Source: Ochotona curzoniae
Taxonomy: Eukaryota > Chordata > Mammalia > Lagomorpha > Ochotonidae
NCBI RefSeq assembly: GCF_017591425.1
Contig: NW_024464918.1
Span: 12,398,001 to 12,462,000 of the forward strand
Length of the DNA stretch: 64,000 bases
Reading direction: 5' to 3'
The stretch's first letter is position 1. Each line of letters starts with the position of its first letter. The notes under the pieces are model-generated. The model did not search any database. It saw nothing but the letters and a program-made list of their open reading frames with translations, and had not been told where the DNA came from. Positions 48,607-60,884 of the stretch are shown one piece after another. Made by a program: the position numbers and the translations under genes.

Positions 48607-48639
48607 CCCTCCTCTCCCTGCCCCTCCCTCACTACATTC

Positions 48640-48712
48640 TTTTAAAGATTTATTTATTTTTATTGACAAGGCAGATTCACAAGGAAGAGGAGAGACAGAG
48701 AAAGATCTTAGG
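48640..48712 (-). repeat. C-type SINE, 5'-truncated, reverse
   Basis: Only the tail part is present: 'aaagatttatttatttttat', then 'gagacagagaaagatctta'. It joins MIR-like forward sequence at about 48730-48850. Confidence 0.75.
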
Positions 48713-49069
48713 CAATGACTTCTGAAATGAAACTGCCAGGGTCTGAAGCCGAGTTCTTCTTACTCTGTGATCTTGTACCAGTTCCTTAAGCTCCGCGATC
48801 CTTTCATTCCTCCCAGGTAAGATGGGATGACTATCACAGCAGCCATTTCACAATCAAGTTGGTTTCAGTGTTTACCCAAGAAACAGCAGTGAACTTTGAA
48901 TGCAGTGTGAGAGAATAAATATACAATGGTCAGATTGTGTACAAAAATAGGACTCTACCAGCTGCAACTATGCCAGAAAACCAACCACAGCATCTTCAGT
49001 GACCAGCCTAGGTAGACAGACTTGTAGAAAATCAGATCACTAGAGCACAGTTTGCTACCGAAGCTATCA

Positions 49070-49362
49070 ACCGGAGCCAGCATTGTGGTGTAGAAAGTTG
49101 AGTCACCACGTGCAATGCCAGCACCCCGTGCAGGCACCAGTTCAAGACTCAGATGTTCCACTTTTGATACATCTCCCTGTTAATGCACCTGGAAGGCATG
49201 GGAAGACAGCCAAAGTGCTTGAGCCCCTACACTCACATGGCAATCCTAGGAGCTGTGGCCATTTAGAGAATAAACCAGGGGAGAGAGGATCTATTTTCTT
49301 CTGTCTTTTCCTATGTCTCCATAACTCTGCCTTTCAAGTCAACAAATGAATCTTTAAAAAAA
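49070..49362 (+). repeat. Lagomorph SINE, diverged
   Basis: 'ggagccagcattgtggtgta', 'cagttcaagactcagatgtt', 'aactctgcctttcaagtcaa' and an A-rich end. Confidence 0.7.
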
Positions 49363-50770
49363 GAAATAAGCAATCAATCCAGGAAGCCAAATACTATCTC
49401 CTCTAACAATCAGCCCAAAACAGGCAAACTGATTCATAAATGACAGCCACACTTTGTTCCTGCTTCCAGCTTAGAACAAACCAAAGAAAATGAAATACAT
49501 TCCCTTCACCAATCACATAGACATTCTGCTCCTACTTAGCCCACCTCCAAACAGCCTCCGGTGCTCTCAGCCTACAAATAGAACATACTTGAAACCTTCC
49601 CTTCTTCTACTTTATAAAGCTCCCTCAGCACTCCACCTGTCCTTGCGTCTGAGCCAAATCCCAAGAGTTGGTGACTAATTCCATTGCTAAAGCAAGCTCT
49701 GAGTACACAGGCCTCAATTATTTGCCTCGATTATTTGATCTTTGTTCATTTTTCTCGACTATGTGACAAATGATAGAGACTTAGATCAAGGAAGTAATGA
49801 TGAAAGCAATGATGAAAACAGCAAGAAATGCTCAGAATCAGGAAGTACTTTAAAGGTCAAACCTCCAAGGCAATCAAAGTGACTTGGATAATCAGGTGGG
49901 CAATGGTATCATTTACAAAACTAGGAAAGGCTCTAATACACATGCGCTCAAACCAGAAGGATAATGCCTTAGAATCGCCGACTTCCTACATGAATAATAA
50001 TGCAAAAACCTCCAAATATCTCCCTTGAAGAGATCATCTCTGCCAGCCCAACACATGGCCAAAAGATTATTTCTTTGGGTGGAAGCAACTTGAGACTATT
50101 CTATCATGACAATCTGTGTGCCCTGCTGCCAACTCCCACTCCCACTCACTTCCTCCCTCTCATTTTATTTCTCCATAAAATTTCTTCAATTCCTTCTAGT
50201 GATATGAAAACTTTCACTTTTGGAAAGTACAATTAAAAAGTTAATAAAACAATATAATTTTGATTTTTTTTCAAAAATGTGCATATCTGAAAGGAAATAG
50301 AGCGATATGTTAACATTATCTATAAATAATGCTGTACAAGTAATGTAAATTCTGATCTTAATACATGTCTGCATTTCCTAAGCCTTAAATAATAAACAAG
50401 AGCTTTTCTTATTTAAAAAAACATACATTTCTTAAAAATTAAATCTCTGAGACAGTTAACAAATTCTTACAATCAAATATTCCTTATTAAGAATGAATGG
50501 AGCCTATGTCACCCACATGTGAGTTTTGATAGAATGGGTTGAAAATTAAAGACTTGGGATACAATTATCCAAAAGGATCAGAGGCTTGAGGAATCATGCA
50601 TCACTACAAGGTCAAAGACAGTCTGGCTTGAGGCTAGAGATTTAATGTATGGCATGCTCTTCTCTACCACCTGTTCACATGTAGGAGCAAGTAGACATCA
50701 CGTTCAATTCAGGGGGAAAAGAGTTAGAGATACAATTAAACCATATAATTCCAAAAATGCATCAGAATAG
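49362..50770. other. Intergenic DNA, AT-rich
   Basis: No gene or clear repeat. The sequence is strongly AT-rich from 50150 to 50480. Confidence 0.5.
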
Positions 50771-50789
50771 TCACTACCAGCTTAGACAG

Positions 50790-51062
50790 CAACAGTCTCT
50801 TTCATCGTGAAGATGATAGAGATTTACCTGCTTCCCTCCCCAGATGCCCACAATGGCTAAGGTTAGACAAGGCCACAGCCAGGAGCCAGGAACTCCAGCC
50901 AAGTCTCCAATGAGAATGGTGGAAACCAAAGAACCTAAGTTTGCTGCCTTCCAGGCACAGCAGTTGGCATCTGCGTCAGAAGTGTAGAGTAGCTGGCATA
51001 CAATCACGCACTCAGTCCTCAACAGGGACTCAACCTGGTGTGTCACAACACCCACCTTTGTC
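50790..51062 (-). repeat. Old lagomorph SINE, reverse
   Basis: 'caggagccaggaactccagc', 'ctcaacctggtgtgtcacaa'. Diverged; limits approximate. Confidence 0.5.
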
Positions 51063-53060
51063 TGCTTATTATGTAAATGATGAAAATGCTTGAAATGAAA
51101 TCAGAGGGAAGTTTAAAAATAAGAGGACCCCAAACAACCTTGACCAGACTGATTCATCCCTGTTGAAACCCACCAGCCGAGAGGTGACCAGCGAAATAGG
51201 AAGACAGTTCTCCTGTTAGTCGGCCCTGAGAAAACAAGGAAAATGTGTCCAGGTTCTGTTGCCCACACCTCAGAACGGAGGGACTAGCCATCGTTGTCCA
51301 ACCCCATCCTCAATTCAACTGGCCTGCTCTTCACAATTATTAAATCAGTAATTCATTTCTACCTATTCTTGACTACATCAACATAAGATAGGTTGAATTT
51401 GGCCTCATGCAAAACATAAGCTCCCCCTTGTTCCAAGATTTCAAATACCCAGTGATTTGGCTCGTTGGTATTGGGAAGATTGACTGCGACTTTTTGTTTC
51501 CAAAGATCAGTTTCCCTGCAATGCATATGTGGAACAAAGGCAGAGGACAAACTCTCAAAGAATTAGAGGCCCAAATTTTTTTTTTCCATGCACATAGTAT
51601 ACCAGCCCTTATTTCTAAAAAATTGTTTAAAACTGGGAAATACGCCAAGGTGTCTGGAAAAGAGTGAGCGTATGCACATTTCAGAGCAGAGCCCCGTGGA
51701 GCGCTCTGCCACGGCTAACCATCTAACAACATAGCATTTGGTGATTTGTGAGAAGGCCTTTCCAACATCATTTTTATTATTTGTTTTCGAGAAATAGAAA
51801 AGCCGAACACTACTGGTTCACTCCCGCCCCTCCACAATGATCGGGAACCTGGAACTGGGAGCAGAAACACAGTCCAGGTCTCTCACAAGCGGGGCAGGAA
51901 CCCAGAGACTGGAGCCAGCACCGCTGCTCCTGCTCCCGGCATCCATGTTAACAGGAAGCAGGAGCCAGCACCTACAGCTAGACGTTGACCTCAGGGGAGC
52001 CAGTATCCTAACCAGCATCATACCTGCTAGTCAAATACTCACCCCTCAAAGCTAGTAAAAATAAGTAAATAATTACATGTTTCCCATCTTCCCAGCATAA
52101 GATCTCCAGGGGATGCCCCAGGCTACACCAAATACAGCACAAACGGCCATAGCTACACACAGAGCAGTGAGCCTCAACCTTGCCTGCAAATTCAAATTAT
52201 CCGAAAAAACCTAGCGATACATTACTTTTTTGTTTTATAATGATAATGAATATGAATGTGATCAGAGGGAAAAAAAACTCATTTATACGCTTTGGTGCAT
52301 TTCTGGATGTGAACTCTGTACTTTGATAAAATCATTTTTTAAAAGGAAATCATTTTTTAAAGGATAAAGCCCAAAAAAAATCCTTATATTGGAACAGCAC
52401 TCAGACTAACAAAATCAAAGCCTCTGGTAGTGAGGTCTGAGCATTGGAACAGGCAAGCTCTCCAGATGAGGCAGAACACTCAACAAGCACCAGAATTACG
52501 AGCCCCCGGGTGCAGCAAGATGTGCACTGGAGCTTGCTCACTGAGAGCAATGAATGCAAACGGCTTCTGTTTAATGATGATATGTGATTAATTAAATTAT
52601 GGTGAATCCGCACAATGTGGCGCTACCCAGTCTCCTTTTTTTTTTTCTTAATGAGGTAAGGCTATTTTCCCCATCAATGTTTTAAATGCAGTGATTAATT
52701 ATTTTTGCAGTGGATGGGACCTTATAAAACCATTAGACCTGAAAAAAATTATCTATTATAAATTAAAAATGAAACAGCAAATTTATAGGTAGTAAGTATT
52801 TCTGAAATAAAATATATCAATTTCAGGAATTATCAGGTTTCTTAAAAATTTTATTACATTTTTTTAACTCAATAACCTATATTCTCACTGCAGGAATTTC
52901 CAGTATGTAAGAGCTATCTATGGTTCTCAAAATGTGACTCCAGACAGTAATATCAACCTCTCCTGAGAAGTAACTAGTTAGAAAAAAGAGCTGTGGGTAC
53001 CCCCACGGCACACCTATTTAATCAAAGACTGTAATGGAAGCCAGTTTCCTGTGTGGTCAA
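51062..53060. other. Intergenic DNA with an old SINE
   Basis: Contains an old reverse SINE at about 51770-52050 ('ggagcagaaacacagtccag', 'gcaggagccagcacctacag'). The remainder is AT-rich, with nothing else recognised. Confidence 0.45.
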
Positions 53061-53064
53061 GTCT

Positions 53065-53290
53065 TTTAAATATGATTATTATTACTATTATTATTTTCCA
53101 AGAAGCAGTTTAGTAGGTACAGGGATTCCCCCACATGTCCCCGGCCTCCCTCCCCTTTCTCCCTGACACTGTTTCCTCCCGTGTTATTACAGCAGTGTAG
53201 TCCTTTAGCATCAGTACAAGTCCAACATTCTGCTCCTTAAGTGTATCATGGCCTTGTAGGCATAGACAGTATCCTAATTCTTATACATAC
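53065..53290 (-). mobile_element. L1 3' UTR fragment, reverse
   Basis: An ATT-repeat run (53072-53096), then 'gggattcccccacatgtccc', 'cccgtgttattacagcagtg' and 'catagacagtatcc' parallel the order seen at the 3' end of the L1 at 58836-60731 (ATT run, 'gggatttcccttatc', 'attattactataatacag', 'gcatagacaatagc'). Confidence 0.55.
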
Positions 53291-53454
53291 TTAAATGTAA
53301 GAACTACTGTGTATGATTACCAACATAAAAGGATATTAAACTTAAAAATTGAAATCACCAATATTAAATAACAACCCAAGTAACTTATAACTCAATATAA
53401 AAACCCTTTCAAAAATTTCTACCCAAAAAATTAAAATTCACAAAAAGCATGCAT

Positions 53455-53512
53455 AAGCTTACCTTTTAATTTCATTTTTCCATGGACTTTTTGAAATATT
53501 CTGTATAACCTC
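53455..53512 (-). repeat. Arm of the MITE-like element
   Basis: On the minus strand, 'ttcaaaaagtccatggaaaa' followed by 'atgaaattaaaaggtaagct' matches the left arm at 12458-12496 closely. Confidence 0.55.
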
Positions 53513-53814
53513 AAAAAGTTAAATCTTATCTTTAACAAGGGTATCAAGCATATACAATGAGAAAAGAAAAGTCACTTCAATACATGGTTCTGGGAAAACT
53601 ACATCCAAATATGCAAAAAAATAAAGTTAGACTTTTACTTCACACTACATACAAAAATTAGCTCAAATTAAGATAAGGAGTGAAAAACTCAGACCTGAAG
53701 AAAACCTAAGAAGAAGCTTCTTGACACTGACCTGAACAACAATTTCTTGGCTGTGACAACAAAACCACAAGCAAAAAAGCAAAGAAAGCCAAATGGTACC
53801 ACCAAAAATCCTTC

Positions 53815-54112
53815 TGGGCCTGTTGCGATGCCTCGCTTGGCTAACCATCCCCGCTGCAAGCACTGGGATCCCGTAAGGGTGCCAGTTCGTGTCCCTGCTG
53901 CTTCACTTCCCATCCAGCTCCCCAACTGTGGCCTGGGAGGGCAAGAAAGCAGAGCCCACAGCCTTGGCACCCTCCCTCCACACGAGAGACCCAGAAGAAG
54001 ACCCTGGCTCCTGGCTTTGGACCAGCCATTTGAGGAGCGAACCCGTGGATGGAAGATTTCTCTCTCTCTTTCTCTGTAAATCTGATCTGCCTTTCCAATA
54101 AATATAAATACA
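53815..54112 (+). repeat. C-type SINE inside the L1
   Basis: 'gggcctgttgcgatgcctcg', 'gcactgggatcccgtaaggg', 'ctccccaactgtggcctggg' and tail 'ccaataaatataaata'. Confidence 0.88.
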
Positions 54113-54429
54113 ATATAAAAATATTCTGCAAAGTCAAGGAAACAATCAACAAAGTAAAAAGGCAACCTATAGAATTGGAAAACAATATTTGCAAACAATG
54201 GAGCTGATAAGATACTAATTTCCAAAATGTATTAGGAACTCACACAACTCAACAGCAGTAAAACCAATAACCTGATTAGAAATGGAAGAAGGAACTAAAT
54301 TCACATTTCTTCAAAGATATGCAAATAACCAACCTATGAAAACATGCTTAATAGAACTTACCAGAAAGGTGAAAATCAAAATCATAATGAATATCTGTCA
54401 CCTTATATTTGTTAAGGTAATTATTTAAA

Positions 54430-54748
54430 GATTTATTTTTTTATTATTTTTTTATTGGAAAGGCGGATATACAGAGAGGAGAGACAGAGAGGAAGATCTT
54501 CTGTCTACTGGTTCACTCCCCAAGTGAGTGCAACGGCCGATGCAATGCCGATCCGAAACCAGAAGCCTCTTCCTGGTCTCCCACATGGGTGCAGGTTCCC
54601 AAAGCTTTGGGCCGTCCTCGACTGCTTTCCCGGGCCACAGGCAGGGAGCTGGAAGGGAAGTGGGGCTGCCAGGATAGAACTGGCGCCCATATGGGATCCC
54701 GGGCGTGCAAGGCGAGTACCTTAACCACTGCGCCACCGCACTGGGCCC
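54430..54748 (-). repeat. Young C-type SINE inside the L1, with 17-base target-site duplication
   Basis: Near-consensus reverse element: 'cactgcgccaccgcactggg' head, 'gcgcccatatgggatcccgg' B-box side. An exact direct repeat 'taaggtaattatttaaa' flanks it at 54413-54429 and 54749-54765. Confidence 0.95.
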
Positions 54749-55371
54749 TAAGGTAATTATTTAAAAGACAAGAAATAGGGGTAAGGATGGGAAGAAATTA
54801 ATGCCCCTTTTTACAGCTGGTGAGAATGTATGTATGATTTGACTTACATGAGGCGTCTGCATGACACAGTGGATCACTGGTTGCCAAGGCCCTGAGGGAG
54901 AGATGAACAGAAAGTTGTCATTCAATTGATTGAAAGTTTGCTTATGCAAGATGACTAAATTCTAGAAATTGTTTACATAGTTGTGTGCCTACAATACTGT
55001 ATCCTTAAACAACATTAAAAGGTTAGGTCTCAGGCTAAGTATTCTTAGCACAATAAAAAAAATCATATGATTCAGCAATTCTATTCAGAGATATAACCCC
55101 ACCAACTGAAGGCAGAATCCTAGTTACTCACACAGTAATGTTCCATAGCAGCATTATTCATCATTCACAGCAGCCAGAAGATGGGCCTAAAACTCCACCC
55201 ATGGAGGAACTGATTTTTTAAATATATATATATTTCAAAAATCAATTCATATATATTCATTTAAATCTATATATACAATGCAATATTATTCATCTGTACA
55301 AATGTACCATGTATCTATTCACACATAATATTTTGATTATGTTTTCATATTACATCACTCTAGTCTCTTTC

Positions 55372-55469
55372 TTTTCATATATTTGCTATGCTATGACACA
55401 TTTATATAAGCTGAAATATATTTTCATATATTTCCTATGCTATGACACATTTATTCAAGCTGAAATAAT
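55372..55469 (+). repeat. 49-base tandem duplication
   Basis: The unit beginning 'ttttcatatattt' and containing 'ctatgctatgacacatttat' is present at 55372-55420 and 55421-55469 with few differences. Confidence 0.85.
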
Positions 55470-55602
55470 GACTCTGCCATTGTAATAATCTTGGGACAAA
55501 TAATAGGAGGGGGATATGAGGAAGGGAGGGTTGACCTCCTATGTTTATAAATCTGTACTGCGAAAAACAGTAAGTAAATCTTTTTAAAAATCCTATTCAT
55601 CT

Positions 55603-55940
55603 GGGTCCAGTGCAATGGCTTAGTAGGTAAATCCTCATCTTGATTGTGCCAGCCATCCTACATGTGTGCCAGTTCATATCTTGGCTGCTCCACTTCCCAT
55701 CTAACTCCCTGACTGTGGCCTGGAAAAACAGTGGATAATGGCCCAACGCCTTGTAACCCTGCACCTGTGCAGGAGACCCAAAAGAAGCTCTTGGCTCCTG
55801 GCTTCAGATCACCTCAACTCTGGCTGTTGCAGCCACTTGGAGCATGAACCAGCAGATGGAACATCTTTCTCTCTGTATCTCCTTTCTGTAAATCTTCCTT
55901 CTAATAAAAATAAGCGAATCTCAAAAAAAAAAAAAAAACA
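55603..55940 (+). repeat. C-type SINE inside the L1, with target-site duplication
   Basis: 'gggtccagtgcaatggctta', 'ctgactgtggcctggaaaaa' and an A-rich tail. The direct repeat 'ctattcatct' flanks it at 55593-55602 and 55941-55950. Confidence 0.93.
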
Positions 55941-56252
55941 CTATTCATCTATTGAAAGGAACTATAACTCTGATACATGAGACAAACTGGATGAACCTCA
56001 AAAGCATTTGTAACTACCAAAGTAAGCCAACTAGAAAAGCACAAGTACTGCAGGATTCCATTCACATAAGGCACCAAGAACAAGAAAATCCACAGAGACA
56101 GGAAGTAGAAGACAGTCTATTTGGGGTCTCAGAGGAGAAAATTGGGAGTCATTATTTAATGGGGGGAAAAAAGGCTCTGATCAGCATGAGTTCCATTCTG
56201 GCAAACTCTGGCCAGACACAGTCACTTTTTTCTTGTTAAAAATTCAAGAACA

Positions 56253-56584
56253 AGGACCCAACACAGTGGCCTAGTGGCTGAAGTCCTTGCCTTGCACATG
56301 CCACAATCCCATATGGGCCCTAGTTCATTTCACAGCACTCCTGCTTCCCATCCAGCTCTCTGCTTCTGGTCTGGGAAAGCAGTTAAAGACAGCCCAAACC
56401 TTGGGACCCTGCACCCACATGGGAGACCTGGAAGAAATTCCTGGCTCCTGGCTTCAGATCAGATCAGCTCTGGTCATTGCGGTCAATTGGGGGGTGAATC
56501 AGTGGACAGAAGATCATCCTCCCTGTGTCTCTTTCTCTCTGTATATCTGACCTTCCAATAAAAACAAATAATAAATCTTTGAAA
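56253..56584 (+). repeat. C-type SINE with 15-base target-site duplication
   Basis: 'ggacccaacacagtggccta', 'caatcccatatgggccctag', tail 'ccaataaaaacaaataataa'. The direct repeat 'aaaaattcaagaaca' occurs at 56238-56252 and 56585-56599. Confidence 0.95.
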
Positions 56585-56599
56585 AAAAATTCAAGAACA

Positions 56600-57815
56600 C
56601 GATTATTTCTAGAACATCTGGATCCTCTACCAAGGGAAGAACCTGGCATAAATCTAAACCACATTCGACCTAGCAGACATGGGGTAACAGAAGCCAGGGG
56701 TCAGTTCACAGATGATTATGCCATGGCATCTGGGGGAGCTCAGGGTCTCCTGGCAGGGGAAATAACCTCTGTTCAACTCAACTAGTACCAGCTGAAAATT
56801 GAAATGATTTTATTTTCATCTATAATGTGAGACTCAATTAGCAATATGAGAAAGCTCTCAAGTCCATCAGATTCACTTCCTGTGAGTCCACCCCACCCCA
56901 CCCTCTCCTCACCCTACCACCCAGCAATCCTACCCCTCAGTGCATACACCAATGAAGGCTCATACTGATGCTTAAGAGGACTCAGGCAAACTTGCTCTGC
57001 TAGACTCCAAGGAAGGAAACCCTAGATGCACTGTGTCTTTCTTATCCCACTACCAAAGACCACGATGCAAACATTGGTTAGATCATGCTTCTGTGCAGGA
57101 GAAGGAATTCAGATATGATGCTCTCCATCCAGTCTAATCACCCAACTCTGTGACTCCCATCTCCAGCCCCCCAGGGATTATCATCTGCCTCTGCTTCCAG
57201 GACAGGCCACTATTAGAGGACAAATGTTCCTGCAATGCCAAAAACAGTAAATCAGCTTAGAAACCTGGCCTGAGGTGCAACAGATGGCTGGCCCATTACT
57301 GTGAGAAACTTGAAGGAGAAACTTGGAATTGAACATCAGGAGGTCATTTCTTTTAGTATGGTGCCCCCAGTGGGGTAAATGCTAACGGCAGGCTCAAGAA
57401 CACAGATGTTAAGGAAATTATCTTCTATTTTCTCCTGAGACTATTTAAAACTTTGACTCGGAAGAGCCAGTGAACTCTTGGATGAAGAAGAGCTGAAAAG
57501 GACTCGTGTGCATAATTTTCAAAATGCAAGTCTAGATTCATGTACTGGCAATGTGCCCCATCTGAACTCCTTAAAAATCAGTTCCTCTGTGAGCATTTAG
57601 TAGAACTTTCCTCCTAGGACTGAGATGAGGAACAAATGAAATAAATAATCTTGAAACATTTAGCACATTACAACCAGTTCATTAACATTAGCCATTATTC
57701 ACAAGAACTTTCCTTTTATTTTCTTTGTTTGAAAAGCCTAGCAATCCCTTTTTAGCTGCCCCTGAACTAAACACCATGATAAAAACTGGACGCAGAATGA
57801 GAGGGTTTTGTTTTT
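56600..57815. other. Intergenic DNA with MIR-like fragment
   Basis: A MIR-like 3' segment near 57600-57700 ('ggaacaaatgaaataaataa'). Otherwise nothing recognised. Confidence 0.5.
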
Positions 57816-58108
57816 TAAGATTTATTTATTTTTTGTGCAAAGTCAGATATACAGAGAGGAGGAGAGACAGAGAAGATCTTTCGTCTGATGATTCACTCCC
57901 CAAGTGGCCACAATAGCTGAGCTGATCCGAACCCAGTAGCCAGGAGCCTCTTTTAAGTCTCCCACATGGGTGCAGGATCCCAAGGCTTTGGGTTGTGCAA
58001 GGAGCTAGATGGGAAACGGAACTGCTAGGATTAGAACCGGTGCCCATATGAGATTACGGCACATTCAAGGCAAGGACTTTAGCCACTTGGCCACTGTGCC
58101 AGGCCCAA
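57816..58108 (-). repeat. Lagomorph C-type SINE, reverse
   Basis: 'aagatttatttattttttgt' tail side, 'gatgattcactccccaagtg', 'accggtgcccatatgagatt', ending 'actgtgccaggccc'. Confidence 0.93.
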
Positions 58109-58274
58109 GAGGTTTTTTTAAGACAAAAAACTTAGACACTATCCAGTCCAATTTTCATACATCAAATCCTATTGTAACAGAGAAGCAGAAACTAACACAA
58201 TCTTCCATAATGAATGGGATTGGCAATGGCACAGCTGCCAAACACAGTATGAAAACCACATCCAATCTCCTCTT

Positions 58275-58500
58275 TTGTTTAATATATATTTCTTTATCTT
58301 CATTTTGAAAGGCAGATCTACAGAGTAGGAGAGAAAGAAATAGACTGAAGTCTTCCACCCCACTGGTTCATTCTGCAAATGGTTGCATCATTCAGAGCTG
58401 CACTGATCTGTTGCCAGGAACCCAGAGCTTCCTCTGGGTCTCCTACATGAGTAAAGGGGCCCAAGGACCCTGGCCATCTTCCACTGCTTTCTCAGGTCAT
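58275..58500 (-). repeat. C-type SINE, reverse, head truncated
   Basis: 'tttgaaaggcagatctacag', 'actggttcattctgcaaatg'. It stops near 58500, where CT-rich forward SINE-tail remnants begin (58500-58570 and 58675-58770). Confidence 0.7.
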
Positions 58501-59114
58501 CTCTCTCCTTTGCTCCCTCTCTCTTCTTCTCTCTGTAACTCTTCCAAACAAATAAGTCTGTTTTTAAAAATAACTACATGTACAGGGTCACATATCTTAC
58601 CAGCAACAGATTTCCAGGGCTACAAGATAGATCTCTAATATTAAGGAATTGTTCCATTAGCTAGGAAAAGCTAGGATTTCATTCTCTCTTGCTCTGTCTC
58701 TCTCTCTCTCACTGTCTCTCCCTCTGTATGTGTGTTTCATTCTGCCTTTTAAATTAATAAGTATTTATGATAAATAAGATTTACTAAGAAGTATTTTATA
58801 TTTGAATAATAAACTATCTTGGACTTATCTGACACTCAATTTTTTTTCCTCTTTTTTATTATTATTATTATTTTATGATACAGTTCCATAAGCCCTGGGA
58901 TTTCCCTTATCCCCTCTTCAAGTCCCCTCCCACAGAGTCTCTAATATTATTACTATAATACAGTTCTTCATAAATAGTCATATGTCTTTCATTGTGAGCA
59001 TAGACAATAGCAGAGAGTCCAGCATCCTATTGTCAAGATATAGTTAAAAGTTCCATTGGGAGTCCATCTTTGATCTGGAAGTAGAGATGCATACTGCATC
59101 GTACCAACACCTCT

Positions 59115-59363
59115 GGATATGACAGTCTCCATTACACAGTTACTATACGTCCCCTTAAATGAAAAGCCCAATACAAAATCAACGACAGGAAGAAAAAGAG
59201 AAATTTACAATGCCATAAAATTAAATAACATGCTACTGGACATGACAGTCTCCATTACACAGTTATTGTACATCCCCTTAAATGAAAAGCTATAAAACAA
59301 AATTAACAACAGGAAGAAAAGAAGAAATTAAAAATGCCATGAAGTTAAATAACATGCTACTGA
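59115..59363 (-). repeat. Two-copy tandem repeat (period 123) in the L1 3' UTR
   Basis: 'atgacagtctccattacaca' to 'aaataacatgctactg' occurs at 59115-59237 and again at 59238-59363 with scattered differences. Confidence 0.85.
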
Positions 59364-59945
59364 ATGACTGTCACTGAAGAAATGAAAAAGAAAATTTTAA
59401 AAAATGAAGCTACTGTATGATCTATGAGTCAGTGTTTTGAAGAGATGAAATTAACAAAAAAATCAAAATCAAAACTGTTTTGAATTCTATATCCCCCATT
59501 TTCTTGATGCCTTCCTCAGTTAACTCTGAGCTTTGCAAAAGCTTTTGCTCCTTGCAAGGGAGTCTTCAGTAATAATCATTGTGCCTTTGTCTCTTCTTTT
59601 GTTCTTGGTCAGATTTTTCTCCTTAGGACAGTTTTCTAACTTGTGTCACCCACAGGTCTACAGTTCAATTTTATTTATTGAAGTTGGTTTTTTCTTTGCA
59701 GTCCCTTGTGCCACTCCTCCCATTGAGTTCTAGGTCTGGGTTCTTATATTAGATTTCCACCATGGTCTCCATAGCCCCAGCTCCTGGCTCACCTGTCTCC
59801 ACCTCCTGTGATACCATGCTGAGGCTGCACCATTACTTGTACAATCTTTCTCCCACTTCCAGTTGGAGCAGGTCCCAGGATTAGGGAGATACCAGGTATC
59901 CTATATAGCTAGGTTGTTAGTGGTGCTGGTCTTGCCACAATCTGT

Positions 59946-60345
59946 TGGCTGTAAGGTTTGAGGGCCACATGGACCTATTTTGACCCATACGATGGCAAAG
60001 TCAGTAATATTTCCCCTGTAGGACCAGTGAAATGCACTGAGCTCAGTGAGTTCACTCCTAGCTCAGTGCATGTGCAGCTCACTGCAATCCCTACAGTCTC
60101 AAAGTTTCTCCACACTGTACAAAATGGCACCTGCTGTGCCACTACTAGAGTTCTTGAGCTGCTGGCTGTCAGGTCTGAGGGCTACTCAGACCTACCTTGG
60201 GTGGAACCTCTAGGATGCCACGCTGTTGCAGTTCATTGAGCCAGAAATTAGTTCACTCCCAGCTCAGTTCATGCACAGTATTGCCCATAGCATTTGCCCC
60301 CTTAAACAAAATGGCAAAACTTGGCTCTAGAGGGCAGAGTGGGCT
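59946..60345 (-). repeat. Two degenerate ~200-base monomers in the L1 5' region
   Basis: 'tggctgtaaggtttgagggc' (59946) pairs with 'tggctgtcaggtctgagggc' (60163), 'gttcactcctagctcagtgc' with 'gttcactcccagctcagttc', and 'acaaaatggcacc' with 'acaaaatggcaaa', at offsets of about 190-217. Confidence 0.65.
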
Positions 60346-60884
60346 GTGAAATCTACCCTGTTCCTGTACTGCCCGTCTGGGACCTGCCTCTCTGTCTCTG
60401 CTCCTCCTCAAATCAAACAGACCAGCAAGACAGACAGTTCTTTGTCTAGTTCACCTCCTGACCTCACAGTAAATACCCCTTCCCACCTTGTTGCTTGTGG
60501 AGTTCCAGCTGCCAGTGCAGTTCAGATCACCACTTGGCTGAATACTGCTGGGGTCATTGCAACACCACACCATTGTGTCTGTTGTTTTCCAATGTCTGTC
60601 AGTCTCCAGGTGCCCCTCTGATGTTGTTCTGTCTTTTCCTATTTCCTGGAATTTGCCCTCTCTGCTTCCTACTGGCTAATGTTTCTCCATCCATTTAAAC
60701 ATGCCCTTACCCTATCCCGCCATCTTGATTCTCTGACACCTGAACTTGAGCAGGATAGAGACAATATAATGAGTGTATTTGATAAGACACAATTCTTGTT
60801 CCATGTCAGGCCTAGATTAAAGTGCTTTGGTATGCAAATCCCATACTAGATGACAGGATAAAATACAGTACTTTTTCAATATTT

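Larger units (their letters stand above)
53540..56237 (+). mobile_element. L1 ORF2 3' half and 3' end, interrupted by three SINEs
   Basis: 'tggttctgggaaaactacat', 'gaagcttcttgacactgacc', 'ggaaacaatcaacaaagtaa', 'gcattattcatcattcacag' and 'gacaaactggatgaacctca' occur in the order of late L1 ORF2. Coding is destroyed by stops and by SINEs at 53815-54112, 54430-54748 and 55603-55940. Confidence 0.8.
58836..60731 (-). mobile_element. L1 with 5' and 3' ends but no ORF1/ORF2 (internally deleted)
   Basis: Read on the minus strand it begins 'gaatcaagatggcgggatag', the typical mammalian L1 5' end. It continues through a promoter-like region with degenerate tandem units and reaches a short ORF1-like start. 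Near 59480 it passes directly into sequence I take to be the lagomorph L1 3' UTR, ending in an ATA/A-rich tail. The 8-base repeat 'tctgacac' flanks both ends (58828-58835 and 60732-60739), so both ends probably arrived in one insertion. ORF2 is absent. Confidence 0.65.

Noticed and set aside
53689..54225. 178-codon minus-strand frame
   Set aside because: It crosses a SINE and antisense L1 sequence; a chance frame.
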